A DNA stretch of 64,000 nt, from NCBI GenBank assembly GCA_963667425.1, contig OY763407.1, positions 1,364,001 through 1,428,000 on the forward strand, written 5' to 3'. The position numbers and the translations under genes were made by a program. This stretch comes from G963667425 sp963667425 [NCBI: bacterium]. GTDB taxonomy: Bacteria; UBP6; UBA1177. This document shows, one piece after another, positions 19,112-27,825 of this stretch; the first letter of the stretch is position 1, and every line of letters begins with the position of its first letter. A model generated the notes under the pieces. The model searched no databases. It was not told the DNA's origin and worked only from the letters and a program-made list of their open reading frames with translations.

Positions 19112-19485
19112 GTTGCTCTACTCCAAAATTTGTGATTCAATACTCGAATTACGTTTGTCGTACATTGTGATTGATAATTTCATTTAACAAGACTTAAAAT
19201 ATCATTTACTATCATATATGTATAAACAACATATCTACTCATAAAACTTTCATACGGCATTAACATATACTCATTATCGAGTATTAATTACCATAACTTA
19301 TCTAAATATTTTTAACATCCTCCACCTAAACCCTGCCCATTTCTTTTTTCAATTAATTAAAGAAAATTCAGCATTTCTTATTAACAACTCATTTATTTAA
19401 CTACAACCATATTAAATTTCAATATTTTTGTTTAAGAATTATTTTTTAGTTAAATAATTTTTTAATTCTTAAATCATAGGATTCA
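19112..19485. other. 374-bp A/T-rich intergenic stretch
   Basis: Very low GC with many short A and T runs. No open frame with a ribosome site, no strong hairpin and no recognisable repeat was seen apart from the edge of promoter-repeat copy 3 at its right end. Confidence 0.6.
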
Positions 19486-19580
19486 TTATCACAACTTATT
19501 TTCTAATCAATATTAATATGAACTGTTTTCAGGGCTTATAAATGTTTAACTTTATGCGCTGGCTCTTGACTCTCAGAACT
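19486..19580. repeat. Promoter-bearing repeat, copy 3 (in front of clpB)
   Basis: Shares about 90 bp with copy 2, from ATYACAACTTATTTTCTAAT to CTCTTGACTCTCAGAAC. Here the plus-strand motif is used for clpB, while the minus-strand -10 has decayed to TAATGA. Confidence 0.85.
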
Positions 19581-19593
19581 TTTGTCTTATATA
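19566..19593 (+). promoter_or_regulatory. clpB promoter
   Basis: TTGACT (19566-19571), 16-bp spacer, TATATA (19588-19593), about 35 bp before the clpB ATG. No CIRCE inverted repeat was found, so heat regulation, if any, is not evident from sequence. Confidence 0.6.
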
Positions 19594-19628
19594 AAAGCCC
19601 GAAATTTGATTAAACCGGAGGTGAATTT

Positions 19629-22187
19629 ATGGAAAATTTAACTAGAAAGGTTCAGGATGCACTGGTTGCCGCTGAGCAGGAGGCCGTAGCTCGTTCTAAT
19701 CAGTTTGTTACTCCGCTTCATATCCTTTTTGCTCTTCTTAATCAGAAGGATGGTATGCTTCCTTCGATTATTTCAAAGAGTGCTTTGAATCTTCCTAATG
19801 CTGTTGCTGATACTAAGGCTGAGCTTGAGAAGATTCCTCAGGTTTCGGGCGGTGAGATGCAGCTTTCGCCTGATTCAAGAAAGCTTATTATGTTTGCCGG
19901 TAATAAGGCTAAGGAGATGGGCGATTCTTATATTAGTGTCGAGCATCTGCTTACTGCTTTTCATGTGATTGGCGGTGAGCCTGCTAAACTTCTTAATAAG
20001 TGGGGTCTTGATAATAATGCTATTATGACTCTTGTAAGAGGTATTAAGGGTAACAACAGGGCAGACAGTGAGAATCCTGAGGAGACTTATGATGCTCTTT
20101 CAAAGTATGGCAGGAATCTTGTCGAGCTTGCTAAAGAGGGAAAGCTTGATCCTGTTATCGGTCGTGAGGAGGAAATTAGGCGTGCTATCAGAATCCTTTC
20201 GAGAAGAACTAAGAATAACCCTGTTCTGATTGGTCTTCCCGGTGTTGGTAAGACTGCGGTTGTTGAGGGGCTTGCTCAGCGTATTGTACGCAAGGATGTT
20301 CCTTCTACTTTGATGAATAGAGAGATTTTTGAGCTTGATATGGGCGCTCTTGTTTCGGGTGCAAAGTTCAGGGGTGAATTTGAGGAGAGGCTTAAGGCTG
20401 TTTTAAAGGCTGTTGGCGATTCTGACGGTAAGATAATTCTTTTTATTGATGAGCTTCACACTATTGTCGGTGCGGGCAGAACTGATGGTGCCATGGATGC
20501 TGCCAATATTCTTAAACCTATGCTTGCAAGGGGCGAACTTAGATGTATCGGCGCAACTACGCTTGATGAATATAGAAAATATATTGAAAAGGATCAGGCT
20601 CTTGAGAGAAGGTTTCAGCCTCTTATGGTCGATCAGCCGAGTGAAGAGGATGCCATCTCTATTTTGAGGGGGCTTAAAGAACGTTTTGAGGTTCATCACG
20701 GTATAAGGATTGCCGATTCTGCTATTATTGCTGCTGTTACGCTTTCTTCAAGATATATTTCCGACAGGTTTCTTCCTGATAAGGCGATTGATCTTATTGA
20801 TGAGGCTGGAAGTATGATGAGAATGGAGATCGACTCTATGCCTGCTGATCTTGATGACATGAAAAGGTCTATCATGCAGATGGAAATTGAGGCTAATGGT
20901 CTTTCGAGAGAAAAGGATAAGGCTTCAAAAGAAAAACTTGATAAGCTTAACTTAAGACTTGCCGATATGAAAGAGACTTTTGCTGTTAATCTTGCAAAAT
21001 GGAACGAAGAAAAGAAGAAGGTTAACGAAATCAAGGAGCTTAAAACTAAAATCGAAGAGGTTAAACTTCAGATAGAAAAGGCTGAAAGGGCTTATGATCT
21101 TAATAAGGCTGCGGAACTTAAATATGGAACTCTTGTAGGGCTTGAAAAATCAATGAAAGAGGCTGAGGAGACGATAAAAAATCAGACTCAGATGATAAAA
21201 GAGGTTCTTACAGATAGTGAAGTTGCTGAAGTTGTAAGTAAATGGACTGGTATTCCTGTTAAAAAGATGGTTGAGAGCGAACGTGAAAAGGTTCTTGCAC
21301 TTCCTGCAACTTTAAACAGATATGTTGTCGGTCAGGAGAGCGCTGTTAATGCTGTTACAAAGGCTATTTTCCGTTCAAGAAGCGGTCTCAGGGATCAGAA
21401 AAGACCTGTTGGAAGTTTTGTTTTCCTTGGTCCTACCGGTGTCGGTAAAACTGAGCTTGCTAAAAAGCTCGCATGGCAGCTTTTTGATTCTGAAGATAAC
21501 ATTGTCCGTATCGATATGAGCGAATATATGGAAAAACATGCAGTTTCAAGGCTTATTGGTGCGCCTCCGGGATATGTCGGATATGATGAAGGCGGTCAGC
21601 TCACTGAAGCTGTCAGAAGAAAACCCTACTCTATTGTTCTACTTGACGAAATCGAGAAGGCGCATCCTGATGTTTTTAATATTCTGCTTCAGGTTCTTGA
21701 TGATGGAAGACTTACCGATAATCAGGGAAGAACTGTAAACTTTAGAAACACAATTATCATAATGACATCCAACATCGGCAGCAGTTATCTTGCCGGTGAA
21801 ATGGCTCATGATGAAGCTGTAAAAAATGTTATGCAGGAAGTTAAGCTTTCATTTAAGCCTGAGTTTATAAACCGTATTGATGAATTTGTTATTTTCAATT
21901 CGCTTACAAGAAAAAATCTCTTTAACATCATCAACCTTATTCTGGCTGATATTAACAGAAGAATTTCTCAGAAAGAGATGAGCATTGAGATAACAGACAA
22001 GGCTAAAGATCTCATTCTTGACAGAAGTTTTGATCCTGTTTACGGAGCAAGACCTGTAAGACGATACGTTGAACATGAAGTTGAAACATCACTTGCAATG
22101 AAAATACTTGAAGGCAAGTTAAATGACGGTGATAAAATAGTAATTGATGCTGAAAACGGTGAATTTACCTATCAGAAGAAAGGTTAA
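19629..22187 (+). CDS. clpB: ClpB, AAA+ disaggregase
   Basis: 852 residues. The Clp N-domain is at 1-145. The first AAA+ domain has Walker A GLPGVGKT at 202 and Walker B ILFIDELH. The coiled middle domain (about 400-530) is what separates ClpB from ClpA/ClpC. The second AAA+ domain has Walker A GPTGVGKT at about 601 and the [11 protein letters not shown] pore segment. It lacks the ClpP-docking loop expected of ClpA/X. It works with DnaK to rescue aggregated proteins in the cytoplasm. The start follows GGAGGTGA. Transcribed alone from repeat copy 3. Confidence 0.97.
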   Translation: MENLTRKVQDALVAAEQEAVARSNQFVTPLHILFALLNQKDGMLPSIISKSALNLPNAVADTKAELEKIPQVSGGEMQLSPDSRKLIMFAGNKAKEMGDSYISVEHLLTAFHVIGGEPAKLLNKWGLDNNAIMTLVRGIKGNNRADSENPEETYDALSKYGRNLVELAKEGKLDPVIGREEEIRRAIRILSRRTKNNPVLIGLPGVGKTAVVEGLAQRIVRKDVPSTLMNREIFELDMGALVSGAKFRGEFEERLKAVLKAVGDSDGKIILFIDELHTIVGAGRTDGAMDAANILKPMLARGELRCIGATTLDEYRKYIEKDQALERRFQPLMVDQPSEEDAISILRGLKERFEVHHGIRIADSAIIAAVTLSSRYISDRFLPDKAIDLIDEAGSMMRMEIDSMPADLDDMKRSIMQMEIEANGLSREKDKASKEKLDKLNLRLADMKETFAVNLAKWNEEKKKVNEIKELKTKIEEVKLQIEKAERAYDLNKAAELKYGTLVGLEKSMKEAEETIKNQTQMIKEVLTDSEVAEVVSKWTGIPVKKMVESEREKVLALPATLNRYVVGQESAVNAVTKAIFRSRSGLRDQKRPVGSFVFLGPTGVGKTELAKKLAWQLFDSEDNIVRIDMSEYMEKHAVSRLIGAPPGYVGYDEGGQLTEAVRRKPYSIVLLDEIEKAHPDVFNILLQVLDDGRLTDNQGRTVNFRNTIIIMTSNIGSSYLAGEMAHDEAVKNVMQEVKLSFKPEFINRIDEFVIFNSLTRKNLFNIINLILADINRRISQKEMSIEITDKAKDLILDRSFDPVYGARPVRRYVEHEVETSLAMKILEGKLNDGDKIVIDAENGEFTYQKKG

Positions 22188-22253
22188 TCGATATTCAGAA
22201 ATGTGAAATCACATAATCATCAAAGAGATATTCTCAATATTTTCTAAAACATC

Positions 22254-22440
22254 TAAAAAAATATTCAAAATGTCCGATGTTTCAAAAAGTGTGAAATCCG
22301 GTAGCACAGATTTTCTCTAAACGTTGATACACAAGGAAAATAATTTTTTTAATGTTTAAAAAAATCGGAAAAAAGAAACAACAGCCTCTAAAACGCATCA
22401 AAAAAAAGACTTTGATTTCTTGACATCTGAAAGCAAAATT
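22254..22440 (+). repeat. Cassette leader repeat, copy 1
   Basis: About 185 bp that match, in inverted orientation, 47316-47502 in front of the C25 protease gene. Shared landmarks are TATTCAAAATGTCCGATGTTT, TTTTCTCTAAACGTTGATAC, ACAAGGAAAATAA and AAAAAGACTTTRATTYCTTG. The perfect -35 TTGACA at 22420-22425 has only a weak -10, whereas the protease copy has TTGATA-N17-TAAAAA at the same place. Confidence 0.8.
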
Positions 22441-22465
22441 TTAGACATTAAAGATAATAGAGAGT

Positions 22466-22499
22466 ATTCTTAACTGATTACATGAATCAAAATAATTTA
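22466..22499 (+). pseudogene. 3'-terminal scar of a C25 protease gene
   Basis: CATGAATCAAAATAA at 22481-22495 encodes His-Glu-Ser-Lys-stop, exactly the last codons of the protease at 41487-47255, and GTATTCT just upstream also matches. The distance to the REP-like hairpin is the same as in the protease locus. The other roughly 5.7 kb of the gene is absent. Confidence 0.6.
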
Positions 22500-22502
22500 T
22501 TG

Positions 22503-22526
22503 GTAGCGACGCCCCTATGGGCGTCG
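22503..22526 (+). repeat. REP-like hairpin 1
   Basis: GTAG tetranucleotide followed by an 8-bp perfect palindrome (CGACGCCC / GGGCGTCG, loop CTAT). This is the layout of REP elements mobilised by RAYT (TnpA-REP) enzymes. Identical stem and loop recur at 41455-41478. Confidence 0.75.
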
Positions 22527-22544
22527 TTCGGTTATTGTTTTTTC

Positions 22545-22568
22545 GTAGCGACGTAGCGTGCTACGTCG
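22545..22568 (+). repeat. REP-like hairpin 2
   Basis: GTAG followed by CGACGTAGC, a GT loop and GCTACGTCG (9-bp perfect stem), 18 bp after hairpin 1. Much higher GC than the surroundings. Confidence 0.7.
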
Positions 22569-22611
22569 GGTTGTTTGGGCGTCGTTTGCTACGCCGTTTG
22601 AGGGATTACAA

Positions 22612-24258
22612 ATGAAAAGAACAATTCTTTTAAGCTTTTTAATATTATTAGTTTTTTTAATAACAGGGTGTAAAGATAGTGGCTCAGACAAAACAGACGC
22701 TGATATTATCCATGATGCTGACAATGACATTCAATATTATGATGATGATAATGGGAAACCTGACGAACAACCACCTATTGATGAAGATATCATGCCTCCA
22801 GAAGAAAATGATGAATCTGAATACCCTGATGAAGACGGCTATCCGTATTATGATGATAAAGGAAACATCCATTTCTGCAATGAAGGAGAGATTCAGACAG
22901 AAAAAGATCCCCAGTGTGTAACTAATTTGTGGAAAGAAGATAATCAGGAATTCTGCACAAAGTTTCCTGAATACGACTGCTGCGGATATCCATGTGAAAT
23001 GCCAAATCTTAAACCTCTTTATAGAAATAAAACAGACTGGATGCAGGATGATATTGGAATTTGCGATATAAGAGCAAATCCAATGTTTCTTTCAGGAGGA
23101 AATTACACAATAAAGTGGTTTAACTTCAGCGAAGGCAAACTTGTCTTTAAAGTAGATTCTGTTGAAATAGGAACAGAAGATTATATTAATAATTCCAGAA
23201 TGCTTGAATATGATGTATCTGCAAAGAAATACAGATTTATAGCACCTGCAACAATGGGAATAGCTGCATATCATAAAGGCAAATATCTGGGATCAGCTGC
23301 CATGATACCTCCCAAAAAACCATATATGGATATTATAACCTATATAGCTTTAGCAGGCAGAACAATAACAGTTTATCCTAAACCTATAAGATTTATTAAC
23401 TGGAATGCTGTTATAGGAGATAAGTGGGCTTTTGCTAATATAAAGGAAGAAGATGGCGGCGTAAACTATATGAAATATGCTAAAATAGTTGAAAAAACAG
23501 GAACAAGTTATGAAAACCTTACATGGAACTGGATAAGCCTTGGAACAGAGTTGGCATATAATCCAAATATAGTTGATAACAGATTAGCATTTTACCTTGA
23601 TAACTTTAAAGGCTACATATGCAATCTTGACAAAACACCAAAATCACTTGATGAATGCAGATTAGTTAACAGAAATGTTAATGGCTTAGTTGAATCATTA
23701 AGATATCCGGTTATGGATGAAGAAAACAACAATATCTTATACTATTCAACAGTGGAACCAAACAACAGAATAGTAAAAGTTGATATCTCATCATATCCAT
23801 TTAAATATGAAAATATAGATCTGGAAAGTTCAGATCTTGAAACAGGGACAATAGCCCCACTTGTAATGCAGATAAGAGGTAACTACATGGTTTATCTGGA
23901 TACTTTTTACACAAAACCTGGTGAAAGTGACGAAAGGTCCGGTAAAACCTGCTTTTACAGAGTTGACAGAAAGAAAAGCTACTGCTCCAAACCGGTGACA
24001 TGGATAGATGCAGAGACAGGCAAAAAAGAATCAAAATATAATCAGTCATATTCAGAGTTTTGGGGTCACTACCTTGCATGGCAGGATTCTGATACACCAT
24101 CAGTCTATTTAAGAGATATGAAATGTTACTGTGATCTTCACCCTGAAGTCTGCCCATATGATGATTACACCCCGAATCCTCAGTGCCCTAAAAACATAAA
24201 GACAGGTGAACATGAATGCATTGATGCTGACACTGAATTACCTGATGAAGACAGTTAA
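22612..24258 (+). CDS. Asp-rich-linker lipoprotein (family member 1)
   Basis: 548 residues from the ATG at 22612 (TTGAGGGATT upstream). Signal peptide with lipobox LITGC, then about 60 residues rich in Asp/Glu/Pro. A Cys-rich head follows (EFCTKFPEYDCCGYPCEMPN), then a large region of beta-strand repeats with WAFANI, NWISLG and YLDNFKGYIC. A conserved Cys tail (CYCDLHPEVCPYDDYTP) comes next, and it ends in another acidic run. Two paralogues are adjacent at 38173-41427. The ladder of aromatic strands suggests a propeller, but no named domain is recognised. Probably displayed on the cell surface. It sits behind a relic of the protease cassette. Confidence 0.75.
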   Translation: MKRTILLSFLILLVFLITGCKDSGSDKTDADIIHDADNDIQYYDDDNGKPDEQPPIDEDIMPPEENDESEYPDEDGYPYYDDKGNIHFCNEGEIQTEKDPQCVTNLWKEDNQEFCTKFPEYDCCGYPCEMPNLKPLYRNKTDWMQDDIGICDIRANPMFLSGGNYTIKWFNFSEGKLVFKVDSVEIGTEDYINNSRMLEYDVSAKKYRFIAPATMGIAAYHKGKYLGSAAMIPPKKPYMDIITYIALAGRTITVYPKPIRFINWNAVIGDKWAFANIKEEDGGVNYMKYAKIVEKTGTSYENLTWNWISLGTELAYNPNIVDNRLAFYLDNFKGYICNLDKTPKSLDECRLVNRNVNGLVESLRYPVMDEENNNILYYSTVEPNNRIVKVDISSYPFKYENIDLESSDLETGTIAPLVMQIRGNYMVYLDTFYTKPGESDERSGKTCFYRVDRKKSYCSKPVTWIDAETGKKESKYNQSYSEFWGHYLAWQDSDTPSVYLRDMKCYCDLHPEVCPYDDYTPNPQCPKNIKTGEHECIDADTELPDEDS

Positions 24259-24274
24259 ACGATGCAAAGAATTA

Positions 24275-24410
24275 TCAGTCGATATTGTTTCTGATTCTTT
24301 TGTAAACAAGCTCTCTAAGTTCATCGGCTGACTTACCTTCAGGCTTTATAAGAGGCAAAAATCTGATTCTTATTTTTGTAAAATATCTTGGGAATCTGCT
24401 GCAATTGTTT
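24275..24410 (-). pseudogene. C-terminal remnant of a PlsC-like acyltransferase
   Basis: The minus strand reads MVNNCSRFPRYFTKI, then RIRFLPLIKPEGKSADEL, then RELVYKRIRNNID and a stop. This matches the usual tail of 1-acyl-glycerol-3-phosphate acyltransferases (a KP.G.S.DEL..LVY..I pattern). No catalytic HxxxxD segment precedes it: the frame meets a stop near 24490. An 8-bp TCGATATT occurs at its end (24279) and just after clpB (22188), which may mark the edges of the inserted lipoprotein segment. Confidence 0.4.
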
Positions 24411-24604
24411 ACCATTTTATGTAAGTTAGTATTTCTGAACAAATATAGTGAAAACAGATGCTTTTCTATTTGTAAAAACTATTTACTCTTACAAAAACAT
24501 TTTTTTTACACCATATAAAAATTCAACTGATTCATTCCTTGACTTTAGTTTTTTGTTAGGATACTGTTGTATGTTTTACGTTTTTTTCATTTTGGGAGGA
24601 TAAT

Positions 24605-25609
24605 ATGACAAAATTACTCGATACAGTGCTTCTTCTTGCTCTTCCTGCTTCAGGAAAATCAGAAGTTAGAAGATTTATGGCAAACCTTACGCCTGAACAG
24701 TGTGTTAATGATATGCATATGGGTCCAACGCTTCAGCTTGACGATTATCCTTATGTTCATTTTATGCATAGAGTTGATGATGAACTTAAGAAAAGAGGCT
24801 GCGACTATGTTTTCTATAAAGGACCGGATCGTCCTTTTAAAGACCCTTTCGAATGGGGAACTTTAATTGAGCTTCTTAATGAGGATTATGATGATCTTGT
24901 TGACAGCAAAATAATTGATGTTCCTTCTGCTGCTCAGTATCTTTTTGACAGATTTGACAACGCAAGAGCTAAAGTCGGTTTAGAAAGAGCTCTCGGTGAA
25001 GTTCCATACAGAATTAGAAAAGAAGCTGCAGAAGCAATGGAAGCTGAAGTTAGAGATTATCTTAAAGAGAAAAATGATTATGCTGCTCAGGATAAAGAGG
25101 GAAAAACTATCGTTATCGAACTTGCAAGAGGCGGCATGAACGGCGCTGCTTTCCCTTTAACTCCGCCAAGAGGCTATCAGTATGCTTTTGAAGTTTTTTC
25201 TGAAAGACTTTTAAGCAGAGCTTCTATTCTTTATGTTTGGGTTACCCCTGCTGAATCAAGAAGAAAGAACTATGAAAGAGCTAAACCTGATGGTCAGAGC
25301 TCTATTCTTAATCACGGTGTTCCTCTGGAGGTTATGCTTGAAGAGTATGGTTGTGATGACATGGAATTCCTTATCAACTCTTCCAACAAAGAAAACACTG
25401 TTCATGTTGAACGTGCAGTTGTCGAGGAAAAGAATGGTAAACTTGTCTATGTAAACAGAGAATGGAATGTTCCTATTGCAAGATTTGATAACCGTGATGA
25501 CCTTACAACTTTCGTAAGAAAAGACAAATCTGAGTGGGAAAAGGATGAATATGATAAGATGTACAAAGGTTTAAGTGGCGCTCTCTCTATTCTTTCCAAA
25601 CTTTCATAG
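24605..25609 (+). CDS. P-loop protein of unknown function
   Basis: 334 residues. The N-terminus has LLLALPASGKSEVRRF, a Walker A-like loop of the nucleotide-kinase type (GKS at about 17-19). Later motifs include IVIELARGGMNGAAFPLTPP and VTPAESRRKNYERAKPDGQS, where a lid-like Arg pair could contact phosphate. The family resembles conserved hypothetical proteins in spirochaetes and other phyla; I do not recognise an assigned function. Single gene with GGGAGGAT ribosome site. A TTGACT (24539) with a weak -10 lies about 65 bp upstream, and a strong terminator follows. Confidence 0.7.
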   Translation: MTKLLDTVLLLALPASGKSEVRRFMANLTPEQCVNDMHMGPTLQLDDYPYVHFMHRVDDELKKRGCDYVFYKGPDRPFKDPFEWGTLIELLNEDYDDLVDSKIIDVPSAAQYLFDRFDNARAKVGLERALGEVPYRIRKEAAEAMEAEVRDYLKEKNDYAAQDKEGKTIVIELARGGMNGAAFPLTPPRGYQYAFEVFSERLLSRASILYVWVTPAESRRKNYERAKPDGQSSILNHGVPLEVMLEEYGCDDMEFLINSSNKENTVHVERAVVEEKNGKLVYVNREWNVPIARFDNRDDLTTFVRKDKSEWEKDEYDKMYKGLSGALSILSKLS

Positions 25610-25634
25610 TCTTATTTAACTTTTCATAATTTAA

Positions 25635-25662
25635 GGGAAGAGGAAACTCTTCCCTTTTTTTT
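25635..25662 (+). terminator. Rho-independent terminator
   Basis: Perfect 8-bp stem GGGAAGAG / CTCTTCCC with a GAAA tetraloop, followed by eight T (25655-25662). It ends the P-loop gene and its T-tract abuts the stop of the convergent channel gene. Confidence 0.9.
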
Positions 25663-26458
25663 ATTCTTTTGTCAGTTTTGAGCCGCAATGCTTACAGTAA
25701 ACGGCATTCTGATCATGTCCATCTCTGCCGCAGCTTTCACATATTCCTGATTTTCTGTATTCCTTTATTGTTTCAGATGTAACTATTCCTGTTGGTATAG
25801 CGATAACGCCATAACCAAGTATCATTACAACTGATGCAATTGTCTGTCCGGCAACTGTTTTTGGCACTATATCTCCAAATCCAACTGTCGTAAGCGTTAT
25901 TATTGCCCAATAAATTCCTCTTGGAATACTTGTAAATCCTGCTTCATCACCTTCAATAATATACATAAGCGTGCCGAGAATAACGACAAATGAGCCGACT
26001 GAAAGTATGAAAACTGTTATTTTATATACACTTGCCTTTAATGCTTTCGCAAGTATCTCTGCTTCTTTTACAAATCTCATAAGCTTTAAAATTCTAAAGA
26101 TTCTTATAAGTCTTATTATTCTTAGAATGTGTGAATATTTTCCTGCAATTGTAAAAAAAGCTATCCACGCAGGTGCTATTGATAAAAAATCGACAACTCC
26201 GAAAAAACTGAATATATATTTTTTCTTGTTATCAACTGAATATATTCTGAGCGCATATTCAATTGTGAAAATGGCTGTAAAGAAAATTTCAAGTATATTT
26301 ATTATGTCATTATATTTTTCATTAATATTTTTTACGCTTTCAATTGATGAGATAAAAACGCTTCCGAGAATAAAGAAAAGAAGAAAAATATCAAAAAGTT
26401 TGCCGGCTTTTGTATCTGATTCAAATATTATTTTGTATAGCCTGCTTTTTAAGTTCAT
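25661..26458 (-). CDS. Voltage-gated-type potassium channel with C-terminal zinc ribbon
   Basis: 265 residues. Six transmembrane segments. The S4 segment has Arg at every third position (R113, R116, R119, R122). The pore helix and selectivity filter TTVGFGD lie at 190-196. After S6 a short cytoplasmic tail holds CESCGRDGH...YCKHC (about 239-258), a zinc-ribbon-like module. Predicted to pass K+ across the inner membrane in response to voltage. Convergent with the P-loop gene. Confidence 0.92.
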   Translation of the reverse strand: MNLKSRLYKIIFESDTKAGKLFDIFLLFFILGSVFISSIESVKNINEKYNDIINILEIFFTAIFTIEYALRIYSVDNKKKYIFSFFGVVDFLSIAPAWIAFFTIAGKYSHILRIIRLIRIFRILKLMRFVKEAEILAKALKASVYKITVFILSVGSFVVILGTLMYIIEGDEAGFTSIPRGIYWAIITLTTVGFGDIVPKTVAGQTIASVVMILGYGVIAIPTGIVTSETIKEYRKSGICESCGRDGHDQNAVYCKHCGSKLTKE

Positions 26459-26477
26459 ATTTCTCTCTTTTTATTTA

Positions 26478-26915
26478 TTATACAGTTATTTTAATATCCG
26501 ATACCGATTTATCATTACTTACAATAATTGCTTTTGAGATTTTATATTCCTGCGTTTGTCCAGTTATAACTAGCGGTTTGTAAACCTCTATTTTTACTTT
26601 CAATTCTCTGAGGCTGCCTGTAACAATAAAAGTAAAACAATGAAATCCTCGAAAAGTACCGTAAATATCTTTTTTAATATTAAAAATAGTTCCGGCATTT
26701 TTTAAAATTTCAGTGTTAGCAGCAATAAAGTCTTCTGCAACTTTCATTGATTCATCACGTTCTGCTGTTAAAGAACCTGTTGTTAACTTTACTATCAGAA
26801 AAGAAACAGTTATTAGTAAAATTACAATAGGTATGATAGGAACTAAAAAAACAGGAATGTTATAGCTGTTTAGAAATAGCTCTACTTCTTTCATAAAACC
26901 AGTAAACATATTCAT
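26478..26915 (-). CDS. Small membrane-anchored protein, unknown (Coa1-like pattern)
   Basis: 145 residues: one transmembrane helix (about 20-45), then a soluble domain of about 95 residues with an alternating strand pattern (FRGFHCFTFIVTGSLRELKV). The arrangement recalls small Coa1-type membrane proteins, but the match is weak. It starts 69 bp after the HAD gene on the same strand and ends 19 bp before the channel gene, so a three-gene transcript is likely. Confidence 0.5.
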   Translation of the reverse strand: MNMFTGFMKEVELFLNSYNIPVFLVPIIPIVILLITVSFLIVKLTTGSLTAERDESMKVAEDFIAANTEILKNAGTIFNIKKDIYGTFRGFHCFTFIVTGSLRELKVKIEVYKPLVITGQTQEYKISKAIIVSNDKSVSDIKITV

Positions 26916-26984
26916 AAATTTTATACCTTTTCTATAAATAGCTGTTAAGTATATTTTTTAGAATTCAATATTGCAATATTTTAA

Positions 26985-27755
26985 TTAAAAGCTTTTAATA
27001 TCTATATCTTTGACGCTGTTGAAGACATATGACGGTCTATATGGGAAATCTTCCATCTGCTCTTTTGTTGTTACACCTGAAAGTACGAGACAGGTCTTCA
27101 TTCCGGCTTCTAAACCTCCTATAATATCGGTATCCATTCTGTCGCCTATCATTATTGTATCGTCAGAATGGGTTCCAAGCATTTTCTTTGCTATTGTAAG
27201 CATTATTGCGTTTGGTTTACCTATTATAAAGGGTTTTTTACCTGTTGCTCTTTCTATTGGAGCAAGCAGCGTTCCGCAGGCTGGTTCAAATCTTCCGCCT
27301 TCCACGGGATCTATTACATCTGGATTTGTTGCTATAAATTTTGCACCTTTATTAATTAAATCACATGCAGTTGCTATCATTTCAAAATTAAAATTCCTTG
27401 TTTTTCCGACAACTACATAATCAGGATTTTTTTCTGATATTGAAAAACCTGATTTATAAAGCTCATTCATAAGCCCGGCACCACCAATTGCGTATACTGT
27501 TCCTCCCGGTTTCTGCTGCTGTAAAAATGTAGCAGTAGCCATAGCGGAAGTTATAAAATTACTTTCCTTAAGACCTGTTACGCCAAGCCTTTCAAGTTTT
27601 TTAAGTAAATCTATTGGTGTCTGCTCGGAATTATTTGTAAGGAAAAGAAATTTTGTTCCACTATCTATAAGAGAATGAATAAAATTATCAGCACCATCTA
27701 TAAGTTCGCCACCTCTGTAAATAACACCGTCCATATCTGATATAAAATTTTTCAT
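26985..27755 (-). CDS. HAD-family phosphatase, NagD-like (subclass IIA)
   Basis: 256 residues from the ATG at 27755; an upstream GTG overlaps the AGAAGGTG ribosome site and is less likely. Motif I is DMDGV (nucleophile and acid/base Asp), motif II is LTNNSEQTP, the lysine is in GKPNAIM, and motif IV is MIGDRMDTDI. The IIA cap carries ATNPDVIDPVEGG. The family dephosphorylates sugar phosphates, nucleotides, phosphoglycolate or pyridoxal phosphate; the substrate here is not predictable. Confidence 0.9.
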   Translation of the reverse strand: MKNFISDMDGVIYRGGELIDGADNFIHSLIDSGTKFLFLTNNSEQTPIDLLKKLERLGVTGLKESNFITSAMATATFLQQQKPGGTVYAIGGAGLMNELYKSGFSISEKNPDYVVVGKTRNFNFEMIATACDLINKGAKFIATNPDVIDPVEGGRFEPACGTLLAPIERATGKKPFIIGKPNAIMLTIAKKMLGTHSDDTIMIGDRMDTDIIGGLEAGMKTCLVLSGVTTKEQMEDFPYRPSYVFNSVKDIDIKSF

Positions 27756-27825
27756 AATCACCTTCTAAAAAAACATAAAACAGTATCATGATACATAAAA
27801 AATCTGTTTTTAAAAAAAATTTGAA

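Noticed and set aside
19486-19628. CIRCE or other heat-shock operator before clpB
   Set aside because: No TTAGCACTC-N9-GAGTGCTAA inverted repeat could be found; only a sigma-70-like promoter is visible.
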